Of a stretch of DNA of 64,000 nucleotides, positions 35,836-43,478 are shown piece by piece. How positions within the stretch are numbered: position 1 is the first letter of the stretch; each line of letters starts with the position of its first letter. Location of the stretch: assembly GCF_900167135.1 (NCBI RefSeq), contig NZ_FUWZ01000001.1:1474336-1538335 (forward strand). Direction: 5' to 3'. The notes below the pieces were generated by a model, which had not been told where the DNA came from, searched no databases, and saw nothing but the letters and a program-made list of their open reading frames with translations. This DNA is from Chitinophaga eiseniae (GTDB taxonomy: Bacteria; Bacteroidota; Bacteroidia; Chitinophagales; Chitinophagaceae). Made by a program: the position numbers and the translations under genes.

Positions 35836-36027
35836 CATCGCTGTTGACCTGTTGCCCGGCCGGGCCCCCGGAAAAAAATTACTGCAGCAATCAACAAAAT
35901 ATTTAGCTTTGCAACCAATTTTGCTGGGTTTCGAACTGACGTAGGTGTGTAAACCAGGAGTTTCCAGCGAGGAAAAGGAGCATTTATCCTGTAGTTTATT
36001 TTATTACTAATTCATTTGCAGATTTAA

Positions 36028-37428
36028 ATGAACAACACCTACACCGACCTCGTTAAACAGACTTTTGAATTTCCCCAGGAGGGCTTTGACGTAAAAGACA
36101 ACTACCTGGAGTTTAACGGTTTGGACATTAAGGCGCTGATTGACAAGTACGGAACGCCTTTTAAGTTGACCTACCTTCCCAAGATCGGAATGCAGATCAA
36201 CAAGGCAAAGAAAATGTTCCATGATGCCATCAAGAAGAACAGGTACGACGGAAAGTATTATTATTGCTATTGTACCAAAAGTTCGCACTTCTCCTTCATT
36301 ATGGAGGAAACCCTGAAACACGGGGTGCACATCGAAACCTCGTTTGCTTATGATATCGATATCGTAAACAAGCTGTACGAAAAAAAGAAGATCAGCAAAG
36401 AGACGTTTGTTCTCTGCAACGGTTTCAAAACAAAAGCCTACACCAGGGCCATCGCCAGGCTGATCAACAGCGGCTTCAAAAATGTGATCCCGGTGCTGGA
36501 CAATAAAGAGGAGCTGGAAGACTACAAACGGAATATCCGGATAAAAGATAAAGTGAAATTGGGTATCCGCGTTGCTGCGGAAGAAGAGCCCAGCTTCGAC
36601 TTCTATACCTCCCGTCTGGGCGTGCCTCCCCGCGATATCCTCGAGTATTACGTGGATAAAATCAAGGGAAATGAGAAGTTTGAGCTGAAAATGCTGCACT
36701 TCTTCATGAACAAAGGGATTAAAGATGATATCTTCTATTGGTCTCAGTTCAACCGGGTGATCAACCTGTACTGCCAGCTGAAGAAGATCTGCCCTGAACT
36801 GGACAGCATCAATATCGGTGGTGGCTTCCCGATCAAACACTCTCTGGGCTTCGACTATGACTATAATTACATCGTTAACGAGATTGTAGCCAACATCAAA
36901 AGCACCTGTAAAAAGAATAAAGTGCCGGTTCCGGACATCTATACAGAATTCGGTTCCTTTACCGTGGGAGAGAGCGGCGCTGTTATCTACAGCGTGGTAG
37001 GCGAAAAAATGCAGAACGACAGGGAGTCCTGGTATATGATCGACAGTTCTTTCATTACCACCCTGCCGGATACATGGGGTATCGGGGAGAAATTTCTGAT
37101 GCTGCCGATCAATAAGTGGGACCAGGAATACCAGGAAGTGCACCTGGGTGGTCTTACCTGCGACGGATATGACTTTTATACTTCTGAGGAACATATTAAT
37201 GCGGTATTTTTACCGAAACAACAGCCGAGCGGAGAGCCGCTGTATATCGGTTTCTTCCATACCGGCGCCTACCAGGACCAACTGAGCGGATACGGTGGTA
37301 TCAAACACTGCCTTATTCCATCCCCCAAGCATGTGATTGTGGGATACGATAAGAATGGACAGCTGAAGGACTGGTTGTATGCGAAAGAACAAACTTCTCA
37401 GAGCATGTTGAAGATTTTGGGTTATTAA
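36028..37428 (+). CDS. speA: Arginine decarboxylase-like PLP enzyme (fold type III)
   Basis: 466 residues. The cofactor lysine is likely K84 in YCYCTKSSHFSF, the site used by alanine-racemase-fold decarboxylases. SINIGGGFPIKHS and IYTEFGSFTVGESG carry PLP phosphate-binding residues, and CDGYDFYTSEEH near the C-terminus holds the substrate-binding Cys-Asp. In Bacteroidota this family is annotated as biosynthetic arginine decarboxylase feeding polyamine synthesis, but it is shorter than E. coli SpeA. Diaminopimelate or other substrates cannot be excluded. The N-terminus (MNNTYTDLVKQTFEFPQEGF) matches the usual family start. A strong terminator follows. Confidence 0.85.
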   Translation: MNNTYTDLVKQTFEFPQEGFDVKDNYLEFNGLDIKALIDKYGTPFKLTYLPKIGMQINKAKKMFHDAIKKNRYDGKYYYCYCTKSSHFSFIMEETLKHGVHIETSFAYDIDIVNKLYEKKKISKETFVLCNGFKTKAYTRAIARLINSGFKNVIPVLDNKEELEDYKRNIRIKDKVKLGIRVAAEEEPSFDFYTSRLGVPPRDILEYYVDKIKGNEKFELKMLHFFMNKGIKDDIFYWSQFNRVINLYCQLKKICPELDSINIGGGFPIKHSLGFDYDYNYIVNEIVANIKSTCKKNKVPVPDIYTEFGSFTVGESGAVIYSVVGEKMQNDRESWYMIDSSFITTLPDTWGIGEKFLMLPINKWDQEYQEVHLGGLTCDGYDFYTSEEHINAVFLPKQQPSGEPLYIGFFHTGAYQDQLSGYGGIKHCLIPSPKHVIVGYDKNGQLKDWLYAKEQTSQSMLKILGY

Positions 37429-37449
37429 AAAATGGGTTAGTAATCCTAC

Positions 37450-37483
37450 TGAAAGCCCCCCGATTTTTCGGGGGGCTTCTTTT
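37450..37483 (+). terminator. Terminator of the arginine decarboxylase gene
   Basis: GAAAGCCCCCCGA pairs with TCGGGGGGCTTC around a short T-rich loop, followed by a T-run. Confidence 0.9.
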
Positions 37484-37501
37484 ATGTGTGAAAGTTCAGG
37501 G

Positions 37502-37533
37502 CAAAAAAAAGGACTTTCATTGCTGAAAGCCCC
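37502..37533 (-). terminator. Leftward terminator-like hairpin
   Basis: On the minus strand CTTTCA / TGAAAG with a GCAA loop is followed by eight T residues. It is about 290 bases past the membrane-protein gene stop, so its assignment to that gene is uncertain. Confidence 0.5.
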
Positions 37534-37821
37534 ATCCATGGCATAGGTTAGATGATGTCCAATAGCATAAGGACAATAGGAAATAATTTGATATCACAAA
37601 TATAGTGTAGCCGTTCACGCTGGATAAGCCCTAAAAGTTGTAATTTTTTATAATCTGTTGTTGCGATGTTTGAATCGATTTTATGTTAATATAGTATTAT
37701 ATCATTTACAAATCATTAACATTTACGCGGTCTTTCAAGAGATTAGCTGTTAGGGTTTTTTAGGGAGAAGTGACGGGTACAGGGAGTAAAAAAATGTTAT
37801 ATCTCACACAGACGTGTAGTA

Positions 37822-38655
37822 TCAATCTTCCTGGGCTTCATTGAGATAGCTGATAGCGGAGCCGCATTGTTTTTCTATTTCAGTGAAACAGGCTTCCAGC
37901 AGTTCCAGCTCGCCTTTTATAAAAGCCGCTTTACCGGAACGGGAGAACCCTTTCACCAGCAGGAACTGTTTGGTGAGGTTTTGATTGATGAGTGACAGGT
38001 GCTGCTTTTGTTTTTCCATAGTGCGCTGCTGCTCCATGGAGATGATGTTGCGGTAATACTGGCCCAGTGCGCGGATCAGGAAGAGCATATACAGGATCAC
38101 CGTGATGGGGTTGGACATCAGCTGGAAGGCGTCGGAATAACCGGGGCTTACATATATGGTAATACCGTTGATTTTAATGTAGGCCACTGTACAGAGATAG
38201 ACGCAGAGAATGCTGCACAACACGAGCGAGGTCCGTATGTTGACCGTAATATAAGCCAGCAGGATACTCATCGACCATACGATGGCGTATCGGGGGGAAA
38301 GGTCCTGGTTGTTGAGGAAAGACGAAAAAATGGGTATCAGTAAAGTACAACAGGAAGTGACCAGTCCCACCACCCGCGCTGCTATCCCGCGCCTCAGCAG
38401 GTAAAGGCAAACGGACAATGCCGTTACCATGCAGGGGATCAGTATCATGTTGACCTCGTTCTGGCTGATCATGGCCAGCAACATCACGGGGAACAGTAGT
38501 AGTATGTAAAAAAAGAGATAGTCAAAGATGAGCCGGAGCTTCGCCTGTTCATAAGTATCTTCGGTATGCTGCAATACATTGCCGATCACTGCTTTCTCCG
38601 AGCTGAGGTAAATGCTCTTGGTAAATAACCAGGCATTCCTGAAATGCTTTGCCAT
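37822..38655 (-). CDS. Polytopic membrane protein with coiled-coil tail
   Basis: 277 residues from the ATG at 38655; a TTG at 38709 is less likely. After about 40 polar residues there are five or six hydrophobic segments (FFYILLLFPVMLLAMI, LIPCMVTALSVCLYLL, VVGLVTSCCTLLIPIF, AIVWSMSILLAYITVNI, SLVLCSILCVYLCTVAYI, PITVILYMLFLIRALG). The cytoplasmic tail MEQQRTMEKQKQHLSLINQN then forms a coiled coil. The arrangement resembles the sensor part of some histidine kinases, but no phospho-acceptor H-box or ATPase domain follows. I do not recognise a family. It could be a truncated sensor or an independent signalling membrane protein. Confidence 0.7.
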   Translation of the reverse strand: MAKHFRNAWLFTKSIYLSSEKAVIGNVLQHTEDTYEQAKLRLIFDYLFFYILLLFPVMLLAMISQNEVNMILIPCMVTALSVCLYLLRRGIAARVVGLVTSCCTLLIPIFSSFLNNQDLSPRYAIVWSMSILLAYITVNIRTSLVLCSILCVYLCTVAYIKINGITIYVSPGYSDAFQLMSNPITVILYMLFLIRALGQYYRNIISMEQQRTMEKQKQHLSLINQNLTKQFLLVKGFSRSGKAAFIKGELELLEACFTEIEKQCGSAISYLNEAQED

Positions 38656-38659
38656 TAGC

Positions 38660-38675
38660 GCTTGCTTAAGGAAGC
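38660..38675. promoter_or_regulatory. Near-palindrome just upstream of the membrane-protein ATG
   Basis: GCTTGCTTAAGGAAGC is symmetric except for one base pair and ends four bases from the start codon. It could be an operator or a leader hairpin. Confidence 0.35.
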
Positions 38676-38736
38676 AAATTATCGTATTAATCCGCACCAG
38701 TTGATTCAACGTTTGTGTGAATTATACACATATGAA

Positions 38737-38764
38737 AAAGGAGATACCAGATGGTACCTCCTTT
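38737..38764 (-). terminator. Terminator of hsp20
   Basis: AAAGGAGATACC pairs with GGTACCTCCTTT (one mismatch) around a 4-base loop, with a T-run on the minus strand, 52 bases past the hsp20 stop. Confidence 0.75.
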
Positions 38765-38815
38765 ATTAACCCCCATGTTTCAGGCAACTTCCGGGAGAAA
38801 GCTGTCCTGTATCCC

Positions 38816-39256
38816 TTATTCCACTACTATCTCTTTGGGAGCGTCCTGTTTGTTTTCCTTTTTGGAAAGGGTTACTTTCAGGATGCCGTTTTCATACTTC
38901 GCCTGAATCCTGTTTACATCCACTGTTTCAGTGATGCTGAAGGAACGTTTGAAGGATTTGAAGTTAAACTCGCGGCGCACTTGTTTGTCGCCTTCGGTTT
39001 TAGCTTCTGCTTTTCTTTCTGCGCTGATGGTAATGGCCTTATCATCTGCACTGATCTTAAAGTCTTCTTTCACAAAACCAGGTGCTACTACATCCAGCAG
39101 AAATGCGTCTTTCGTTTCTACGATGTTCACCGGGGGATGGGTCGTGAAAAAGTCGCTGGTCAGGAAGTCGTCTTTTACATATTTGTTCCATCCGCTGTTA
39201 AAGATGTCTTCAACTAATCTGGGAAGAGGGCTGTGGTTGAATTTTACGTGTGTCAT
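38816..39256 (-). CDS. Small heat-shock protein (Hsp20/alpha-crystallin)
   Basis: 146 residues from MTHVKFNHSPLPRLVEDIFN; the upstream ATG would add a charged tail outside the usual family start. The alpha-crystallin domain spans about 40-140: PVNIVETKDAFLLDVVAPGF, ISADDKAITISAERK and the conserved ENGILKVTLSKKE (A-x-x-x-N-G-[IV]-L signature). The protein is an ATP-independent holdase that binds unfolding proteins in the cytoplasm. I see no clear heat-shock operator upstream. It is divergent from the bacilliredoxin gene. Confidence 0.95.
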   Translation of the reverse strand: MTHVKFNHSPLPRLVEDIFNSGWNKYVKDDFLTSDFFTTHPPVNIVETKDAFLLDVVAPGFVKEDFKISADDKAITISAERKAEAKTEGDKQVRREFNFKSFKRSFSITETVDVNRIQAKYENGILKVTLSKKENKQDAPKEIVVE

Positions 39257-39457
39257 GGCTTTTATAAATTTTTTTAGTGTGAAATAAATTTTGTTGTTCA
39301 ACACTGGTTACAGATCAAATGGGATACCATGCCAACAAAACTGCTATTTTGTTAGTAAAATGGTTACAGATACTGACAATGTGTCGTTTTGATTGTTTGT
39401 ATTGTGTCAAAAAGTCTTTTATGGGGATGGTTTTTTTACTTTTTGATCCTATATCTT

Positions 39458-39465
39458 TAACTTTG
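39458..39465 (+). promoter_or_regulatory. -7 box of the bacilliredoxin gene
   Basis: TAACTTTG matches TAnnTTTG, 32 bases upstream of the ATG. No -33 TTG at normal spacing. Confidence 0.5.
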
Positions 39466-39497
39466 TCGAAAATCTTAACACAAAAAACAATAATTAT

Positions 39498-39911
39498 ATG
39501 TATCCTGCGGAACTAGTTATGCCTAGAAAGGCTGAGTTGACTGATAATGGATTTGAGGAGCTGCTGACCTCCGGCAGTGTAGACGACACGCTGAAGAAAG
39601 AAGGTACCACGCTGGTAGTAATAAATTCTGTATGTGGCTGCTCCGCTGCTACTGCACGTCCTGGTGTACTGATGGCTGTTGCGCACAGCGAAAAGAAACC
39701 GGACAGGCTGACCACGGCTTTTGCGGGTTTTGACCTGGAAGCGGTACAGCAGATCCGTACGCACCTGATGCCTTATCCTCCGTCTTCTCCTTCTATTGCG
39801 CTGTTTAAAGACGGACAACTGGTGCATTTCATCGAGCGTCACATGATCGAGGGCCGTTCAGCACAGATGATTGCTGCCAACCTCGCTGATGCGTTTGAAC
39901 AATATTGCTAA
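39498..39911 (+). CDS. Bacilliredoxin (BrxA/BrxB family)
   Basis: 137 residues. The active site is C46-G-C48 in INSVCGCSAATARPG, the CGC motif that defines the former DUF1094 family. MYPAELVMPRKAELTDNGFE and ERHMIEGRSAQMIAANLADA are also conserved. In Firmicutes these thioredoxin-fold proteins remove bacillithiol from mixed disulfides. Many Bacteroidota encode the family, and the partner thiol here is not established. The gene lies between hsp20 and lgt. Confidence 0.93.
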   Translation: MYPAELVMPRKAELTDNGFEELLTSGSVDDTLKKEGTTLVVINSVCGCSAATARPGVLMAVAHSEKKPDRLTTAFAGFDLEAVQQIRTHLMPYPPSSPSIALFKDGQLVHFIERHMIEGRSAQMIAANLADAFEQYC

Positions 39912-40036
39912 TACTTTAATTCCGGAATTCCAATTCAGAATTTCGAAATTACATCGTACTTTGGTGGTTTGATTTTCCTTATTGACTAATTCGGCTTTGT
40001 TCATAGGAAAACTCAGATCACCAATTTTTTTAGGCT

Positions 40037-41335
40037 ATGTATCCTAATTTATATTACGCTTTTAGAGACCTGTTTGGTATAGAAATCCCTGCTTTCAAAA
40101 TCCTTCAGACATTTGGCTTTTTTGTGGCCGTTGCTTTTCTGGCAGGGGCCTGGGTGCTAACGAAAGAATTGAAGCGCCGTGAGCAACTGGGCTGGCTGAA
40201 GCCTGTTGCTGAAACGGTGATGACAGGCGGTCCTGCCGGTACCGGTGAATATCTTACCAGCGGGATTCTCGGGTTTCTGCTGGGCTGGAAAGGGTTAGGA
40301 CTGGTCCTCAACTGGGATACGGTGTCGCAGAACTTTCAGGGTTTTATCCTGTCCGGAGAAGGTAGCTTCCTGGGCGGCCTTGCTGTGGCGGGTTTGCTGG
40401 TTTTCCTGAAATACAACAGCTCCAAAGGCAAAAAAGGGACCGTAGCCAAAAAAGAAACCGTGAGCATATGGCCTCACCAGCGTGTGCCGGACATTATTGT
40501 GATGGCGGCCATTGCAGGATTGCTGGGCGCCAAAGTGTTTCATAATCTTGAGAACTGGAACGATTTTGTACAGGACCCCATCGGGGCTTTACTTTCTTTT
40601 AGCGGCCTGACGTTCTACGGCGGCCTGATAGTAGCTACCGTCGTGATTCTGCGGTATGCCCGTAAAAAACAGATCGGCATCAAACACCTGATAGACAGCG
40701 CTGCGCCTGCGCTGATGCTGGCATACGCCATCGGCAGAATGGGCTGCCAGTTTGCCGGCGACGGTGACTGGGGCATTTACAACAGCGCCTATATCACCGA
40801 TACAACCGGCCATGTAGTACAAGTGGCGCCGGCTGAATTCAGCAGCGCCGTACAACGGAACATTGCCTTCTTCCGGCAGCAATACAGCGATACCGCCCAC
40901 ATTCCCCATGCGGCATTTGCAAAGCCGGCTGCCCTGAGCTTTCTGCCTGACTGGTTTTTTGCTTCCGGTTATGCGCACAACGTAGTAAATGAAGGGGTGC
41001 CCCTGCCGGGTTGCGACGGACCTTACTGCCGTGTGTTACCCGTTGGCGTATACCCTACACCGTTATATGAGATCCTGGCCTGCCTGCTACTGACCGGTGT
41101 ACTGTGGGCGATCCGCAAAAAAATAACCGTACCCGGTGTTATCTTTGGTATCTACCTGGTACTGAACGGCCTGGAACGTTTCTTTGTTGAAAAGATCCGT
41201 GTCAACACGAAATACAATATTTTTGGTTTTCATCCCACGCAGGCGGAGATCATCTCTTTCCTGTTGATTGTCGGAGGCATAGTCTGGATTTGGTATTGCC
41301 GTAAAAAAAATGCAGCTGTCGCGACGGCTGCCTGA
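40037..41335 (+). CDS. lgt: Prolipoprotein diacylglyceryl transferase, extended form
   Basis: 432 residues, much longer than the usual 260-330. Lgt transfers diacylglycerol to the lipobox cysteine of prolipoproteins in the inner membrane. IGRMGCQFAGDGDWG with its conserved arginine, GEGSFLGGLAV and FYGGLIVATV near the HGGL-equivalent, and GLERFFVEKIRVNT near the C-terminus identify it. The extra length includes an Lys-rich insert (about 132-148) and a segment of about 75 residues after the GDGDWG motif, probably periplasmic, with a C-D-G-P-Y-C pair. Many predicted lipoproteins in this window depend on it. The hemerythrin gene starts eight bases after its stop. Confidence 0.93.
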   Translation: MYPNLYYAFRDLFGIEIPAFKILQTFGFFVAVAFLAGAWVLTKELKRREQLGWLKPVAETVMTGGPAGTGEYLTSGILGFLLGWKGLGLVLNWDTVSQNFQGFILSGEGSFLGGLAVAGLLVFLKYNSSKGKKGTVAKKETVSIWPHQRVPDIIVMAAIAGLLGAKVFHNLENWNDFVQDPIGALLSFSGLTFYGGLIVATVVILRYARKKQIGIKHLIDSAAPALMLAYAIGRMGCQFAGDGDWGIYNSAYITDTTGHVVQVAPAEFSSAVQRNIAFFRQQYSDTAHIPHAAFAKPAALSFLPDWFFASGYAHNVVNEGVPLPGCDGPYCRVLPVGVYPTPLYEILACLLLTGVLWAIRKKITVPGVIFGIYLVLNGLERFFVEKIRVNTKYNIFGFHPTQAEIISFLLIVGGIVWIWYCRKKNAAVATAA

Positions 41336-41343
41336 TATTGAGT

Positions 41344-41772
41344 ATGCAACGTCATTCAGCACTGATACCCTTGTCGCATGAGCATAAACGCCTGTTATTC
41401 GTATGCCGCTACCTGAAAAAGGACGCGGCGCCCTATGAAGGTTTTCCTCTGGAAACACAGGCCCGGTTTGAATACATGGTGAAAGTGTTTCAGGAATTAA
41501 TGGTGCCGCACATCCAAAAGGAAGAATATCTCTTTGAGAAATGTGCCGGTCATGATTCCCGGGTGGATGCACTGATTGCTGAGCTGCAGGAAGAACACCG
41601 GGTCATCTCCGGCATGTACAGCGCCATTACCGAAAGCACCCGGCTGGAAGATGACATGGACAAAATAGCCAACAGCCTGGAGACCCATATCCGGAAAGAG
41701 GAACGGGTGTTTTTTCAGCTGGTCCAGGAAATATTGCCCGGTATTCTCGAAAATATCCGCTGGGAAAAATAA
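41344..41772 (+). CDS. Hemerythrin HHE domain protein
   Basis: 142 residues from the ATG at 41344. The iron-ligand pattern is present: H12 and H14 in PLSHEHKRLLF, H56 and E60 in VPHIQKEEYLF, a later histidine in EEHRVISGM, and HIRKEERVFF near the C-terminus, giving the four-helix diiron bundle of HHE proteins. Such proteins bind oxygen, nitric oxide or iron. Its close position to lgt suggests co-transcription but no shared role is obvious. Confidence 0.9.
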   Translation: MQRHSALIPLSHEHKRLLFVCRYLKKDAAPYEGFPLETQARFEYMVKVFQELMVPHIQKEEYLFEKCAGHDSRVDALIAELQEEHRVISGMYSAITESTRLEDDMDKIANSLETHIRKEERVFFQLVQEILPGILENIRWEK

Positions 41773-41785
41773 AAAATGCTATATC

Positions 41786-41800
41786 TTGTTATAAGAACAA
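41786..41800. other. Short dyad after the hemerythrin gene
   Basis: TTGTT-ATAAG-AACAA is a 5-bp inverted repeat in the gap before the DUF2167 gene. A weak pairing of AGGCGCA with TGCGCCT about 20-60 bases further may act as a terminator. Confidence 0.3.
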
Positions 41801-41954
41801 TGAGAGGTTTCCGTAAACAGGCGCAGCCTTTGCGAGGACCGATCCCTTTTATCTGTGCGCCTTGATGGCAGCCAACTGTAGTAATTTTATCCCTGTCTTA
41901 TTAAGACCTTGCATGTCCATTTTTTGTTGAGCTGTTAAACCATCAAACGGTTTT

Positions 41955-42878
41955 ATGTGGAAGGTTTTTGCATACTATTTATTCATTTGTTTAGCAGTCG
42001 TTTCCCGGGCTTTTGCCGGCGTCGGGGAAGATAGTCTGAACCGCTACGACATGCTCGATCCGGAGGACAAACTCTCTGCTTCGTTCACTTACCAGCAGGG
42101 GAATGTAGTCCTGAACAACGGTATGGTGCTGTCTGTGCCGGAAGGATACCGCTTCCTGGACGCAGTACAGGGACGCACACTGGTGGAACGTCTCTGGGGC
42201 AACCCGCAGAACCCCGGATTCCTGGGGTTGTTATTGCCAAAGCCCGGCAGTCAGCCGGAGAATATCCTCTTCGGTATTGAAATTTCCACGGACGAAACAG
42301 GGTATCTCAGTCAACAGGAAGCCCGGCAGCTTAACTATACCACCTTGATGCAGAAGATGCAACAGCACCTCCTGCAGGAAAATAACTGGCGCAACAGGAA
42401 AGGGCTGAGCACCGTGACGGATATGTACTGGGCAATGCCGCCGGCTTACAACGAAACCGACAACACCCAGCACCTGGTCCGTATCCTGCAACTGGGAAAA
42501 AACGCGTCCATCCTTAATTACGAAATGCGGATACTCACCCGTACCGGCGCCCTTTCGCTCACAGCCGTGGCCAATACCAGCCAACTTACTGCCTTGCAGG
42601 CACTGATGCCTGCTATGGTGGCAAATATCCACCTGCCGGTAGGGCAACGTTACCTGGACTTTAATCCGCATACTGACCAGATCGCCACATGGACGGAGAG
42701 AGTGCTGCGGATGGGAGAGATCCTCGATGCCGGTCATTTTTTTGAATGGCTGCTGAATACCTGGTTGTTCATAGCTGTATGCCTGGTCATGGTCTCGTTT
42801 ATATATGTCATGCAGTATATCCATCGCCGCCGGGAGCTGCCTAAGCAGTTTTTTCATGTGGATGAGCGACTGAACTAA
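41955..42878 (+). CDS. DUF2167 family membrane protein
   Basis: 307 residues. A signal peptide (MWKVFAYYLFICLAVVSRAFA) is followed by an extracytoplasmic domain with VLSVPEGYRFLDAVQGR and TLVERLWGNPQNP, GLLLPKPG and MYWAMPPAYNETDNTQHLV, which are hallmarks of DUF2167. A C-terminal membrane helix (about 262-285) and a short basic tail follow. The biochemical function of the family is unknown. The gene precedes a 600-base non-coding gap. Confidence 0.85.
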   Translation: MWKVFAYYLFICLAVVSRAFAGVGEDSLNRYDMLDPEDKLSASFTYQQGNVVLNNGMVLSVPEGYRFLDAVQGRTLVERLWGNPQNPGFLGLLLPKPGSQPENILFGIEISTDETGYLSQQEARQLNYTTLMQKMQQHLLQENNWRNRKGLSTVTDMYWAMPPAYNETDNTQHLVRILQLGKNASILNYEMRILTRTGALSLTAVANTSQLTALQALMPAMVANIHLPVGQRYLDFNPHTDQIATWTERVLRMGEILDAGHFFEWLLNTWLFIAVCLVMVSFIYVMQYIHRRRELPKQFFHVDERLN

Positions 42879-42961
42879 GGATGCCTGTCTGGATTTGCTT
42901 TCTTCCCTTGGGAAGATGCCCGCCAGGATTTACCCCCTTTTCTCTTAATTCTTATCCTTCG

Positions 42962-43057
42962 AGGGCTTGTCCGAACGCATTCGGCCCTTTTCGATCGTCG
43001 AAGCATGTGCCTATGGTCCCCTTGTAGAAGGCTTGTCCGAACTTATTCAGCCCATTT
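42962..43057. repeat. 30-base direct repeat, period 66
   Basis: 42962-42991 and 43028-43057 share 25 of 30 bases (core GGCTTGTCCGAAC). The spacing of exactly 66 bases is 22 codons, and on the minus strand both copies are read in the same frame, giving the related peptides GLNKFGQA and GPNAFGQA. Confidence 0.6.
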
Positions 43058-43299
43058 CTCTTTTCCGGAAGAGCTCGCATTTCCAGCAGGTAGTCACGCT
43101 TTTCACGCCGTCCTGTTGCGTCCGCTAATCTTGCTAATTCCACTGGTCCCTTCTTTTTTACCGTCTGTACCCTCCCTCATACCTCCGGAACTTCTACGGC
43201 TTCGGGGCTGAAACATTTCCTTTTTTAGGTCGTCTTCTTATTGTTCCGGTTTACTTATTACCGCTCATCCCTGGTTATTGACCGTTTGTGTAACAATTA

Positions 43300-43382
43300 G
43301 GTACTATGTATTGCATGATACCTACTTTTACAATGTAGTTGATAAGCTACTGTAGTTGACAAACCACTGTAGTATATTAACC
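43300..43382 (+). promoter_or_regulatory. Dyad plus three 17-base tandem units upstream of a receptor gene
   Basis: 43300-43322 has dyad symmetry (GGTA-N2-ATG-N5-CAT-N2-TACC). It is followed by three imperfect 17-base units at 43332-43348, 43349-43365 and 43366-43382, each beginning A-x-TGTAGT. The block ends 96 bases before the ATG of the receptor gene. It looks like a multi-site regulator target. Confidence 0.45.
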
Positions 43383-43478
43383 AAGGTTCTCTAAGAATGG
43401 AAAATCAGCAAACCAACTGAGCAGTAACCGGGAACGATCTAATCTAAAAAACCAGAAAAATTCTAAATCCGCCCTTAT

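Larger units (their letters stand above)
37429..37821. other. 393-base gap holding two terminators
   Basis: The left part contains the arginine decarboxylase terminator and a second hairpin facing the other way. The rest is AT-rich, and I see nothing else in it. Confidence 0.5.
42879..43478. other. 600-base gap with two kinds of repeat
   Basis: The longest gap in the window, between the DUF2167 gene and a receptor gene. It is pyrimidine-rich on the plus strand. It contains a 30-base direct repeat at 42962-42991 and 43028-43057, a dyad at 43300-43322 and three 17-base tandem units at 43332-43382. Short open frames exist on both strands but overlap and have no recognisable product. Confidence 0.6.

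Noticed and set aside
35836..36027. A structured leader upstream of the arginine decarboxylase gene
   Set aside because: A GC-rich patch could form a small stem, but I cannot identify a known aptamer or attenuator. A covariance search would be needed.
42952..43143. A 63-codon minus-strand frame in the large gap
   Set aside because: The repeat-derived peptide is interesting, but it is too short and has no family, promoter or signal. I report the repeats but not a gene.
43005..43211. A plus-strand frame overlapping the previous one
   Set aside because: It overlaps the repeat, is rich in Pro/Leu/Ser and has no support.
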